A stretch of 13,285 bases of DNA from Clostridia bacterium. Lineage in GTDB: Bacteria > Bacillota > Clostridia > Christensenellales > UBA1242. Where the stretch lies: the NCBI GenBank assembly GCA_016290255.1, contig JAEETG010000069.1, forward strand, positions 1-13,285. Reading direction: 5' to 3'. The position numbers were made by a program, and so were the translations under genes. Below the pieces are notes generated by a model, which saw only the letters and a program-made list of their open reading frames with translations, did not search any database and was not told the DNA's origin. Shown here in pieces: positions 1 to 6,890 of this stretch. Position 1 is the first letter of the stretch; the number at the start of each line of letters is the position of its first letter.

Positions 1-579
1 GAGAAAGGGACAATCACTGTTAACCCAATTGAAAACCAAACATTTGAAGAAACTTCCACCCCTCAACCACTAGAGCAAACAGATGATGCAAAAGAAATGG
101 AAGAAACAAATCCTTTCACCGCCGTTATTGTTGAGGAAAAAAAGCAAACCAAAAACCAAAAACCAAAAACAGTGAAAAAAACCGCTCAAAATGCAAAATC
201 AAAAAGCAATAAAAGCGGTTCAAAACCAAAGCAAAAAACATCTTCTCAAAAGAAAACAACAAAAAAACAAACAGCCAGTTCAAATCAAAAAACAGTGAAA
301 AAAGAATCAGCAAAAAAACCTAAAGCAAAAACAGAAAAAAGCAAAAAGCCCGTTCAAAAGAAAACTGCGGAAAAGCCAAAGGAAACCAAACAAACACTGG
401 GAGATTTTATTGTTGCATATGACAAAGAAAAACTAAGTTGGACTGTGCAAAGGCAAGGAAGCGTTAAAGTTTCTAGACGCGCTGCAACAAAACAAGAGGC
501 AACCAAAATTGCCAAAGAACTTTCAAAAATAAACAAAGTTGGAGTTAAGATTTTGAACATGGACGGCAAATCAAAATAA
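1..579 (+). CDS. Lys-rich protein with C-terminal DUF2188-like domain (5' end outside window)
   Basis: The reading frame is open from base 1 to the stop at 577-579, so 192 residues are visible and the true start probably lies upstream. The ATG at 97 has no good Shine-Dalgarno. The visible part has three zones: an acidic, Gln/Thr-rich stretch (about residues 1-48), a Lys/Gln/Ser/Thr low-complexity linker (about 49-130), and a compact end (about 134-192). The end has the pattern W-x-V-x(4)-G, then TKQEA, AKEL and a final DGK, which fits the DUF2188 family, small domains of unknown function. The basic linker suggests nucleic-acid or envelope-polymer contact, but that is inference. The gene converges on the minus-strand 64-residue gene, and a shared hairpin separates them. 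I am sure it is coding, fairly sure of DUF2188, and cannot give a function. Confidence 0.75.
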   Translation, partial: EKGTITVNPIENQTFEETSTPQPLEQTDDAKEMEETNPFTAVIVEEKKQTKNQKPKTVKKTAQNAKSKSNKSGSKPKQKTSSQKKTTKKQTASSNQKTVKKESAKKPKAKTEKSKKPVQKKTAEKPKETKQTLGDFIVAYDKEKLSWTVQRQGSVKVSRRAATKQEATKIAKELSKINKVGVKILNMDGKSK

Positions 580-608
580 AAAGATGGATTAAAATATCCA
601 TCTTTTTC
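580..608. terminator. Bidirectional intrinsic terminator
   Basis: A perfect 10-bp stem (580-589 with 596-605; arms AAAGATGGAT and ATCCATCTTT) encloses a 6-base loop. A T-run follows on the plus strand, and the bases before the stem give a T-run on the minus strand. It begins one base after the stop of the plus-strand gene and lies just past the stop of the minus-strand 64-residue gene at 609, so it can end both transcripts. Confidence 0.8.
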
Positions 609-803
609 TTATTCATTTAAGCCCATTTCGGCTTTCTTTAATTTTTTTGTTGCCCTTTGAAATGCGTTGTAAGCACAAATCAAATTGTGGCGCTGGGAAC
701 CACTAAAACGTTCTTTCCTTGGGTCAAATCTTCTAAAAACCTCTTCTCTTTCAGAAGCCTCTTCCAAAAGTATTTCAAACTCTTCACGCTTTGTTTTTTT
801 CAT
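609..803 (-). CDS. Small hypothetical protein, 64 residues
   Basis: A short, highly charged protein with no family I recognise. It is expected to be mostly helical: an acidic N-terminal half (residues 7-23 rich in Glu), then a basic stretch with FDPRKERFSGSQRH, then a Lys-rich C-terminal helix ending KKLKKAEMGLNE. It has one Cys and no membrane segment or signal peptide. The start is well supported: GGAAGGAG lies 7 bases before ATG. A near-consensus promoter (TTGAAA-17-TATAAT) sits directly upstream, and a bidirectional hairpin follows the stop, so it is a complete single-gene unit. It lies downstream of the suf operon on the same strand and might also receive read-through, but its own promoter argues for independent expression. 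Confidence 0.75.
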   Translation of the reverse strand: MKKTKREEFEILLEEASEREEVFRRFDPRKERFSGSQRHNLICAYNAFQRATKKLKKAEMGLNE

Positions 804-829
804 AATAGTTCTCCTTCCTTTTCGTGGTT

Positions 830-858
830 ATTATAGCAGATTGTTTTTTATTTTTCAA
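830..858 (-). promoter_or_regulatory. Sigma-A-type promoter of the 64-residue gene
   Basis: Read on the minus strand, TTGAAA (853-858) is separated by exactly 17 bases from a perfect TATAAT (830-835). The predicted start of transcription is near 823, leaving a leader of about 20 bases that contains GGAAGGAG. Confidence 0.75.
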
Positions 859-873
859 TACAAAAAACAAAAA

Positions 874-1086
874 TTATCGAAATTTATTTTGAATATTTTC
901 TGGAAGTTTTAAAAGAGCTTCTTTTTCTTTTTTTCTGGATTTCACAATGTTGTTCAAAATGTCGTTTGCTTGTTTTCTTGTTAAGGTGTCATATTCCGTT
1001 TCAATCAAATATTTGTTGCGGCTTTTTCTGCGATAACTTCTTTCATAGTCCATTTGCTCTTTTGTGAGGTTACTTTCTATTTCCAT
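874..1086 (-). CDS. Small hypothetical protein coupled to sufU, 70 residues
   Basis: Unrecognised protein, the last gene of the suf operon. It is strongly charged (Lys, Arg and Glu rich), apparently all helical, and has no Cys, His or Trp, so it is unlikely to bind a cluster or zinc directly. No membrane segment is visible. The start is clear: GGAGG lies 7 bases before ATG inside the last codons of sufU, and the two genes overlap by 10 bases, an arrangement typical of translational coupling. Its position suggests a role linked to Fe-S cluster assembly or simple co-expression; nothing in the sequence decides between these. I see no convincing terminator after it, only a 5-bp AT-only stem at the stop codon. 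Confidence 0.75.
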   Translation of the reverse strand: MEIESNLTKEQMDYERSYRRKSRNKYLIETEYDTLTRKQANDILNNIVKSRKKEKEALLKLPENIQNKFR

Positions 1087-1514
1087 TTTTCATCCTCCAA
1101 AATGCCTTGTGCTGTTTTCCAAGAGAGAAGAGCGCACTTAACGCGGGCCGGCATGTTTTTTATGCTTTCAAAAGCCCTTGCGTTTTTTAGCAGTTTGAAA
1201 TCTTCTTTTGCAACAGGTTTTCTGTCTATCATGTCAACAAAAACCTGAGCAATGTGTTTTGCTTCTTCCACACTTTTCCCCAAAAGTGTTTCAATCATAA
1301 TTGAAGTTGAGCTTTGAGAAATTGCACAACCGCTCCCAACAAAACTTGCATCTTTGATGGTTCCATTTTCTATCACCATGTTAAGTGTTATGTCATCTCC
1401 GCAACTTGGGTTGTGAGCATGCACGGAGCAACTTGGGTTTTTTATGTCTTTTTTGTATGGAGAGTTCATGCTGTGCTCCATCACAATTTCGTTATATACA
1501 TCGTCTATTTGCAT
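1077..1514 (-). CDS. sufU: SufU, zinc-dependent sulfurtransferase of the SUF system
   Basis: SufU accepts persulfide sulfur from SufS and relays it to the SufBCD scaffold; in Firmicutes it is a zinc protein that activates SufS. The 145-residue length matches the family. The expected ligands are visible: Cys38 and Asp40 in NPSCGDD, Cys63 in GSGCAIS, and Cys127 in RVKCALLSW. The GxGCAISxxSxS block is characteristic of the SufU/IscU fold. The gap between the second and third Cys blocks is long, as in SufU rather than IscU. It starts 5 bases after the sufS stop with an AAGGA site, and overlaps the next small gene by 10 bases. Product identity is near certain. Confidence 0.97.
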   Translation of the reverse strand: MQIDDVYNEIVMEHSMNSPYKKDIKNPSCSVHAHNPSCGDDITLNMVIENGTIKDASFVGSGCAISQSSTSIMIETLLGKSVEEAKHIAQVFVDMIDRKPVAKEDFKLLKNARAFESIKNMPARVKCALLSWKTAQGILEDEKWK

Positions 1515-1519
1515 CGCGA

Positions 1520-2734
1520 TTATTCCTTTATGTATTTTTTAAACTTTTCATAAGCGTGTTTTAGTGCAAACACAAGTTTTTGAACATCACTTTTGGTGTT
1601 GTAGATTGAAAAACTTGCTCTGCAGGTTGAATCAACCCCCAAAAACCTCAAAAGAGGTTGAGCACAATGATTTCCAGAGCGCACAAAGACATTATATGAA
1701 TCCAAGATTGATGCTGTGTCGTGCGAGTGAACACCACGAATGTTAAAACTAATCACACTTGACCTTTTGTTTCTATCATTTGGCACATAGAGGTCAACAA
1801 ACTTTAGTTTCTTTAACTCATTTATGGCATATTCATAAACTTCTTTTTCCATCTTTTCTATGTTTTTGTAGCTAATAGACTCAATATATTCTATTGCACT
1901 CCTAAGCCCAACAGCCCCACCAACATTTTGAGTTCCTGCTTCAAACTTTTGTGGAGTTTCAGCAAAAGTTGCACTTTGTTCATACACATATTCAATCATG
2001 TCACCGCCCAAAAGAAATGGTGGCATTTCGTCTAACAGTTCTTTCTTCCCATACAAAACACCAATTCCAAGTGGCGCAAACATTTTGTGACCTGAAAAAA
2101 CAACAAAATCTGCATCCATGGTTTGAACATCAAATGGCATATGGGCAATGCTTTGAGAAATGTCAACAACAACTTTTGCTCCAACTAGGTGGGCTCTTTT
2201 GATGATTTTTTCAACATCAACAACAGTTCCCAAAACATTTGAAACCAAACTTACTCCAACAACTTTTGTTTTCTTTGTTATCTTTTTGTTTATTTCTTCT
2301 TCTGGGATTTGATAGTCTTTTAGATACATAAATTTAAGTTTGGCGCCAGTTAATTTACTGCAACGCTGAAAAGGAACAATCATTGAATGATGTTCCAAAA
2401 TAGACAAAACAATTTCATCATCTTTTGTTAGTGTTTCACAAAAACTGTGCGCAATCAAATTCAAACTTTCGCTTGCGTTTTTTGTGAACACAATTTCTTT
2501 GTCTGATTTGGCGTTCAAAAATTTTGCAACAGCATGCCTTGCCATTTCGTATTCGTTTGTTGCTTTCATGCAAAGAGAATATGACCCCCTGTGAGGGTTG
2601 GCGTTACTTTTTTCATAAAAAGACATAACACTTTTTAAAACTTTGTGTGGGTGTTGATTTGTTGCCCCACTATCCAAATACACAAAATCACCATTTAATA
2701 TTTTGAAATCTTTTTTAAAATCAATTTGTTCCAC
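1520..2734 (-). CDS. sufS: SufS, PLP-dependent cysteine desulfurase
   Basis: SufS (group II cysteine desulfurase, class V aminotransferase fold) converts L-cysteine to alanine and leaves a persulfide on its active Cys. At 404 residues it is full length. Visible features: N-terminal VYLDSGAT (18-25), NPHRGSYS near 46-53, His115 in EHHS over the cofactor, Asp191 and Gln194 around the pyridine ring, the PLP Schiff-base Lys217 in FSGHK, Cys357 in SGNHCAQP, and Arg372 that binds the substrate carboxylate. SGNHCAQP replaces the commoner SGHHCAQP. Translation starts at GTG (2734), 8 bases after AGGAG, inside the last codons of sufD (14-base overlap), so coupling to sufD is likely. sufU, its partner, follows at 5 bases. 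Confidence 0.97.
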   Translation of the reverse strand: MEQIDFKKDFKILNGDFVYLDSGATNQHPHKVLKSVMSFYEKSNANPHRGSYSLCMKATNEYEMARHAVAKFLNAKSDKEIVFTKNASESLNLIAHSFCETLTKDDEIVLSILEHHSMIVPFQRCSKLTGAKLKFMYLKDYQIPEEEINKKITKKTKVVGVSLVSNVLGTVVDVEKIIKRAHLVGAKVVVDISQSIAHMPFDVQTMDADFVVFSGHKMFAPLGIGVLYGKKELLDEMPPFLLGGDMIEYVYEQSATFAETPQKFEAGTQNVGGAVGLRSAIEYIESISYKNIEKMEKEVYEYAINELKKLKFVDLYVPNDRNKRSSVISFNIRGVHSHDTASILDSYNVFVRSGNHCAQPLLRFLGVDSTCRASFSIYNTKSDVQKLVFALKHAYEKFKKYIKE

Positions 2735-3737
2735 TTTCTATGCTCCTATCAATTTTTTCACTAACTTCTTTTGCAATTTTTTCATCAAACAACCTTGAAA
2801 GAATCACATTAAACTTTGCTTTAACCAAAAGTTTTTTTGCATCAACCCCACTTATCCCTCGGCTGGTGATATAAAAGATTGCATCGTCCAAGAGTTTTCC
2901 ACTGCTTGTTGCATGCACGCCTAAAACATCTTCTTCACCACACAGAAGAACAGGAAGAGATTTGGATTTAACTCCTTTCGAAAGCATCAACGCAAACTCT
3001 TTTTCTTCTCCAACGCTTTGTTTTGCTCCGCGTTTAAAATCGATAATTCCCTTAAACGATTTTTGAGCCAATCCATCAAGCATTCCCAAAACATTAATTT
3101 TTGTTTTGCTTTCTTTTCCATAATTTTCCGCAAGAATATTGATGTCAATTTGCTCTGCTTTTGTTTTCGCATACAAAAAGTCTAAGTTAAAACAAGCTTT
3201 TTGTTTTTTGTTTTGAGAAAAAACATTATATAAACTTATGTTTTCACAAAAGTCCAAAACTGTTAACAAAAGGCGCCCGCTTTCATCTTGTTTTGTTTCA
3301 ATATTGCAAAAGTTTTTATTTTTTCCATCATTTAAAAGAATAACTTCAAGTTTTGCATTTTTATTTATGTCAAAAAACAATTCACTTTTCAAAAAAGAAT
3401 CCCCACCAAAAGTAACAACAACTTTTGCTTCAACATTTTCATCACAAACAACTTTAAGTTTTATGTAACTCCGCTCTTTTGCATCAAGAGAAACATAAAT
3501 TGGCTTTGTTTGACTTTTTGTGATAAACAAGGTTTTTTGCTCTGGAGCTTCTTTTGCCACAAACAAGTTGTTTGTTATTTCAAAATTTGCAGAATTTTCA
3601 ACTGTTTGATTTTCAATATTTTCAAACACAAGTTTTTGTTTTTTGAACGGCAAAAAAAGTTCTTTTTCATCAAGCAAAAAAGAATTTATTCCAAAATTAT
3701 TTGAAGTTAAAACATTTGATTTGTTAACTGAAATCAT
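2721..3737 (-). CDS. sufD: SufD, scaffold subunit of the SufBC2D complex
   Basis: SufD pairs with SufB through beta-helix cores and C-terminal helices to form the site where Fe-S clusters are built. The C-terminal part (about 215-310) carries the family pattern: FKGIIDFKRGAKQ, then GVHATSSGKLLDDAIFYI and TSRGISGVDAKKLL. His275 is the best candidate for the conserved His at the SufB-SufD interface, although the usual HGA is HAT here. With 338 residues it is shorter than many SufD proteins (roughly 400 or more), the N-terminal helical part being reduced. It lies 3 bases after sufB, with GGGAG 10 bases before ATG, and overlaps sufS by 14 bases. Position and C-terminus make SufD the firm choice over a second SufB. 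Confidence 0.93.
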   Translation of the reverse strand: MISVNKSNVLTSNNFGINSFLLDEKELFLPFKKQKLVFENIENQTVENSANFEITNNLFVAKEAPEQKTLFITKSQTKPIYVSLDAKERSYIKLKVVCDENVEAKVVVTFGGDSFLKSELFFDINKNAKLEVILLNDGKNKNFCNIETKQDESGRLLLTVLDFCENISLYNVFSQNKKQKACFNLDFLYAKTKAEQIDINILAENYGKESKTKINVLGMLDGLAQKSFKGIIDFKRGAKQSVGEEKEFALMLSKGVKSKSLPVLLCGEEDVLGVHATSSGKLLDDAIFYITSRGISGVDAKKLLVKAKFNVILSRLFDEKIAKEVSEKIDRSIESGTN

Positions 3738-3740
3738 AAA

Positions 3741-5132
3741 TTATATGCTCCCTTCAAGTTCAAGATTTATGAGTCTGTTCATTTCAACAGCATACTCCAT
3801 TGGCAATTCCTTTGAAACGGGACTAGCAAACCCTTTCACAATGAGTGCTTTTGCATCTTGCTCACTAAGGCCACGGCTCAGAAGATAGAATATTTTTTCT
3901 TCACTAATTTTTCCAACTTTTGCCTCATGAGCAAAAATAACATCATTATTTTGAATGTCACTTGCAGGAATTGTGTCGGAACGTGATTTGTCATCAAGCA
4001 TCAAACCGTCACAGTCAACAGAACATTTTGCATTTTGTGCGTTTGGCATAATTTTCACAAAACTTCGAAAAGTTGAAATTCCTCCGTCTTTTGAAATGCT
4101 TTTGCTTGAACAAAGTGATGATGTGTTCTTTCCAACATGAACAACCTTAAACCCAGTGTCTATGTTCTGACCATTGCCAGCAAAACTAATTCCTGTGTAT
4201 TCTGTTTTTGCCCCATCTCCCAAAAGCATACTCATTGGATATAGCATTGAAATTTTGCTACCAAAGTTTCCTGATATCCAATCCACTTGAGCTCCGTCAT
4301 ACACCATTGCTTTTTTGGTGTTTAGGTTAAACATGTTTTTAGACCAGTTTTCAATTGTGGAATATCTAAGATAAGCATTTTTCTTAACAAACAATTCAAC
4401 ACAACCAGCATGCAAGTTGACTTTTGAATATTTTGGTGCACTGCACCCCTCAATAAAGTGAAGGCTTGCGTCTTCATCAACAACAATGAGTGTGTGCTCA
4501 AATTGCCCACTTTCTGGAGAGTTTAACCTATAATAACTTTGAAGTGGCATCTCAAGTTTCACACCTTTGGGAACATACACAAAACTTCCGCCACTAAACA
4601 CAGCATAGTGAAGAGCAATAAACTTGTGGTCCGCAAGTGGAACACATTTTGAAAAATATTCTTGAACAATTTGCGGATATTCTTTGATTGCGCTATCTAT
4701 GTCGGTGTAGATAACACCTTGCTTTAACAGTTCTTCTTTCATTGAGTGATAAACAACTTCACTGTCATATTGTGCCCCAACTCCCGCAAGATAATCTCTT
4801 TCTGCTTTGGGAATTCCAAGTTTTTCAAATGTGTCTTTGATGTCATCAGGCACTTCATTCCAACTGTTTTTTATGTCTGTTGGTGGTTTAACATAAGTGG
4901 CAATATCGTCCATATTTAGTTCACTTATGTCTGGCCCCCAAGTTGGAAGAGAGAGTTTGTGATAAAGTTTTAACGCTTTCAATCTAATTTCAAGCATCCA
5001 TTCAGGTTCATTTTTTTGCCTTGAAATTTCTCTCACAATTTCTTCACTCAAACCTTTTTTCATTTTGTAGGCGAAGTTGTCTTTTTTCTTGAAATCATAC
5101 ATATTTTGATTTGGCTTTTCTATTTTTTTCAC
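3741..5132 (-). CDS. sufB: SufB, Fe-S cluster assembly scaffold
   Basis: SufB is the main scaffold of the SufBC2D complex and receives sulfur from SufS/SufU. The 463 residues match the usual length, and the SufB/SufD beta-helix core fills about 180-435. Diagnostic stretches include FVYVPKGVKLEMPLQSYYR, the block ending SFVKIMPNAQNAKC, and EEKIFYLLSRGLSEQDAKALI. By motif alignment, Cys374 (in SVDCDGLML) and Glu403 (in FAHEAK) correspond to E. coli Cys405 and Glu434; their 29-residue spacing is kept. The start is taken as GTG at 5132 because GAGGTGA lies 3 bases upstream; the next Met (residue 11) has only a weak site. It begins 12 bases after sufC. Confidence 0.97.
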   Translation of the reverse strand: MKKIEKPNQNMYDFKKKDNFAYKMKKGLSEEIVREISRQKNEPEWMLEIRLKALKLYHKLSLPTWGPDISELNMDDIATYVKPPTDIKNSWNEVPDDIKDTFEKLGIPKAERDYLAGVGAQYDSEVVYHSMKEELLKQGVIYTDIDSAIKEYPQIVQEYFSKCVPLADHKFIALHYAVFSGGSFVYVPKGVKLEMPLQSYYRLNSPESGQFEHTLIVVDEDASLHFIEGCSAPKYSKVNLHAGCVELFVKKNAYLRYSTIENWSKNMFNLNTKKAMVYDGAQVDWISGNFGSKISMLYPMSMLLGDGAKTEYTGISFAGNGQNIDTGFKVVHVGKNTSSLCSSKSISKDGGISTFRSFVKIMPNAQNAKCSVDCDGLMLDDKSRSDTIPASDIQNNDVIFAHEAKVGKISEEKIFYLLSRGLSEQDAKALIVKGFASPVSKELPMEYAVEMNRLINLELEGSI

Positions 5133-5144
5133 TTCTCACCTCAA

Positions 5145-5876
5145 CTAAAAATTTTTGAATCCTTCTTTTTCAACTTGGTCAATAAAAGCCTTTCCACCAG
5201 TTTTCACAATTTTTCCATCAATCAAAATGTGAACAAAATCAGGTTCCAATTCCTTTGCCATTTTTGCTGAGTGTGTTACAACCAAGATTGCATTTTTTTC
5301 TGTTCTATAACTTTTGATTCCACGGCTCACAATTTTGATTGCATCAACATCAAGCCCAGAGTCTGTTTCATCAAGCATTGCAAGTTTTGGGTTTAGTGAC
5401 AAAAGTTGCAATATTTCATCTTTCTTTTTCTCTCCGCCAGAAAAACCAACATTTAGATCACGGGTTAAAAGTTCTTCTCTCATGTTTAGAATCTGAGCCT
5501 TTTCTTCAAGTTCATCTTTTAGGTCAAAATAATTAACATTTTCGCCTGTTTGCTTATTTTTTGCTGTTTTAATGAAGTTGAAAACAGAAATCCCCTCAAT
5601 TTCTTGTGGGTTTTGGAAAGACATAAACACGCCAAGTTTTGCAATTTTGTCTGTTTTTTCGTTTGTGATGTCACAGTCACAAAATTCTATTTGACCTTTT
5701 GTTTTTTCAAAACTTGGATTGTTTAAGATAGCATTTAAAAGAGTGGTTTTCCCCGCTCCATTTGGCCCCATAATCACATGGGTTTCCCCTTCATTTATCT
5801 TGAGGTTTAAACCTTTCAAGATTTGTTTTTTGTTTGCTTTCACGCAAAGATTATCAATTTTTAGAAGTGTTTTCAT
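5145..5876 (-). CDS. sufC: SufC, ABC-type ATPase of the SUF system
   Basis: SufC is a soluble ABC ATPase that binds SufB and SufD and drives the shape changes needed for cluster assembly. All nucleotide-binding elements are present in 243 residues: Walker A GPNGAGKTT (37-45), Q-loop Gln88 in SFQNP, signature FSGGEKKK (145-152), Walker B LAMLDE (165-170) followed by the SufC-typical TDSGLD, and switch His202 in VVTHS. It is the first gene of the operon. AGGAG lies 5 bases before ATG, and a TTGACA-17-TAAAAT promoter with a perfect inverted repeat lies just upstream, so expression is probably set here by an Rrf2-type repressor. There is no transmembrane partner, as expected for SufC. Confidence 0.97.
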   Translation of the reverse strand: MKTLLKIDNLCVKANKKQILKGLNLKINEGETHVIMGPNGAGKTTLLNAILNNPSFEKTKGQIEFCDCDITNEKTDKIAKLGVFMSFQNPQEIEGISVFNFIKTAKNKQTGENVNYFDLKDELEEKAQILNMREELLTRDLNVGFSGGEKKKDEILQLLSLNPKLAMLDETDSGLDVDAIKIVSRGIKSYRTEKNAILVVTHSAKMAKELEPDFVHILIDGKIVKTGGKAFIDQVEKEGFKNF

Positions 5877-5907
5877 AAATTCTCCTGTTAATTCCTACAA
5901 TTTTAGT

Positions 5908-5935
5908 ATGATTTATTTTATAATAAATAAATCAT
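5908..5935. promoter_or_regulatory. Candidate Rrf2-family operator in the suf promoter
   Basis: A perfect 11-bp inverted repeat: left arm ATGATTTATTT (5908-5918), 6-base spacer, right arm AAATAAATCAT (5925-5935). It covers the -10 element, most of the promoter spacer and the predicted transcription start, the classic place for a repressor. Rrf2-family dimers bind palindromes of about this size, and an Rrf2 gene ends about 50 bases away. The assignment to that regulator is inference from position. The arms are very AT-rich, so the symmetry carries less weight than in mixed sequence. Confidence 0.55.
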
Positions 5936-5943
5936 TTTGTCAA
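5915..5943 (-). promoter_or_regulatory. Promoter of the sufCBDSU operon
   Basis: On the minus strand, a perfect TTGACA (5938-5943) is followed after 17 bases by TAAAAT (5915-5920). Transcription should begin near 5908, giving a leader of about 30 bases before the sufC start. The strong -35 suggests high potential output held down by a repressor acting at the overlapping inverted repeat. Confidence 0.75.
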
Positions 5944-5966
5944 CAAAATTTTTTAGAAAATAAAAA

Positions 5967-5997
5967 ACAAAAAACTTTGCCGTTATAGCAAAGTTTT
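5967..5997 (-). terminator. Intrinsic terminator of the peptidase-GNAT-Rrf2 operon
   Basis: Read on the minus strand, a perfect 10-bp stem (5988-5997 with 5971-5980; arms AAAACTTTGC and GCAAAGTTTT) with a 7-base loop is followed by a T-rich tract. The stop codon of the Rrf2 gene sits in the loop, so the last codons form one arm. It separates this operon from the suf promoter. Confidence 0.8.
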
Positions 5998-6366
5998 GAG
6001 TGTTACTGATTTTAGATATTCATTGATTTTGTTGTTAAGCGTCACAAAAACATCAACCCCAACACAAGATTTTAGGTTTGGGCACTTTTCTTGCACGCAT
6101 TTGATGTCTTTTTGAATGTCTTGAGTGGCAAGAAGTATTTCATAAACAGTGATTTTCTCAGCATCTTTTTTAAGCTTGTAACCACCGTCTTGCCCACGCT
6201 CACTCACCAAAAGATTTGCTTTTATAAGTTTTCTTATGATTTGTTCTGCATACTTTATTGATATTCTCTGCTCAGTTGCAGCCTCTTTGAGTGGCACAAT
6301 GTTTTTTGCCTTTGCAAAACTAACCATAAGGCGAACTGCATACCTTCCCGCTGCTGATATTTTCAT
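5983..6366 (-). CDS. Rrf2-family transcriptional regulator, likely Fe-S sensing
   Basis: A 127-residue Rrf2-family regulator (the IscR, NsrR and CymR group). The N-terminal winged helix has the usual opening KISAAGRYAVRLM, the recognition-helix region ISIKYAEQIIRKLIKANLL, and the wing RGQDGGYKL. Three cysteines, Cys90, Cys95 and Cys101, form a CX4CX5C cluster where IscR holds its [2Fe-2S] ligands (CX5CX5C), so an Fe-S or redox sensor is likely; CymR-type members lack this cluster. The gene lies directly before the suf operon on the same strand but ends in its own terminator, so it is co-transcribed with the upstream acetyltransferase and probably acts on the suf operator in trans. AAGGA lies 7 bases before ATG. 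The family is certain; the ligand is inferred. Confidence 0.93.
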   Translation of the reverse strand: MKISAAGRYAVRLMVSFAKAKNIVPLKEAATEQRISIKYAEQIIRKLIKANLLVSERGQDGGYKLKKDAEKITVYEILLATQDIQKDIKCVQEKCPNLKSCVGVDVFVTLNNKINEYLKSVTLKTLL

Positions 6367-6384
6367 AATTATTTCCTTCTTTTT

Positions 6385-6876
6385 CTATTTTTTCATACAA
6401 AGCGTCACACCAAAATCATCTTTGGAGCCATCATCGCGAACAACATAATTTTTTTCTATTTGAAAACCAACTCCAAGATGTGATTTTATGCTTGCTGTGT
6501 TTGTTTGCCAAGTGTGCGCCTCCAGTTCAAAGTGCTCGCAATTTTCTGAAATGTGTTTGATGACATCACGATATAGTTTTTTGCCAAGCCCTTTTCCTCT
6601 TTCTTCTGCCAAAACCTCAAAGGCCTCACAATAAAATTTTTGTTTTCCTTTTGGCAAAACTCTGAGAGCTGCATAATATTTTTCATCTTCTGTTAAAACA
6701 GCCAAAAATCCACTTCGTTTCTCCAAAAAATCGGTCAAATATTCCCAGTGAGCCTTTTCCATTTCTTCTAGTGGCTCGTGATAGTGTTCTGCATTTTTCT
6801 GCATACCTTCATGATAGACATGAAACAGTTCATTTTTATCAATATTTTGCGTGTTGTAAAAAAATTTTGTCTCCAT
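6385..6876 (-). CDS. GNAT-family N-acetyltransferase
   Basis: An acetyl-CoA-dependent acyltransferase of the GNAT fold, 163 residues. The acetyl-CoA pyrophosphate loop is visible as EERGKGLGKKL (about 91-101, fitting R-x-x-G-x-G), followed by the C-terminal TASIKSHLGVGFQ (about 128-139), where GNAT proteins end in the GF strand. The substrate cannot be told; the acidic, His-containing N-terminal half is not diagnostic. I chose the ATG at 6876 because GGAG lies 6 bases before it. An in-frame ATG at 6888 would add four residues but lacks a good site, although it sits only 2 bases after the upstream stop. The gene is the middle member of the peptidase-GNAT-Rrf2 operon, 18 bases before Rrf2. Confidence 0.88.
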   Translation of the reverse strand: METKFFYNTQNIDKNELFHVYHEGMQKNAEHYHEPLEEMEKAHWEYLTDFLEKRSGFLAVLTEDEKYYAALRVLPKGKQKFYCEAFEVLAEERGKGLGKKLYRDVIKHISENCEHFELEAHTWQTNTASIKSHLGVGFQIEKNYVVRDDGSKDDFGVTLCMKK

Positions 6877-6890
6877 ATTTTGCTCCATTT

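Noticed and set aside
97..579. ATG at 97 as the start of the first gene
   Set aside because: The frame is open to base 1, the upstream codons look like the same kind of protein, and no good Shine-Dalgarno precedes this ATG.
871..886. Terminator at the end of the suf operon
   Set aside because: Only a 5-bp AT-only stem around the stop codon; too weak to call.
609..1086. Toxin-antitoxin pair formed by the two small minus-strand genes
   Set aside because: They are separated by a promoter, the upstream one belongs to the suf operon, and neither shows a known toxin or antitoxin fold signature.
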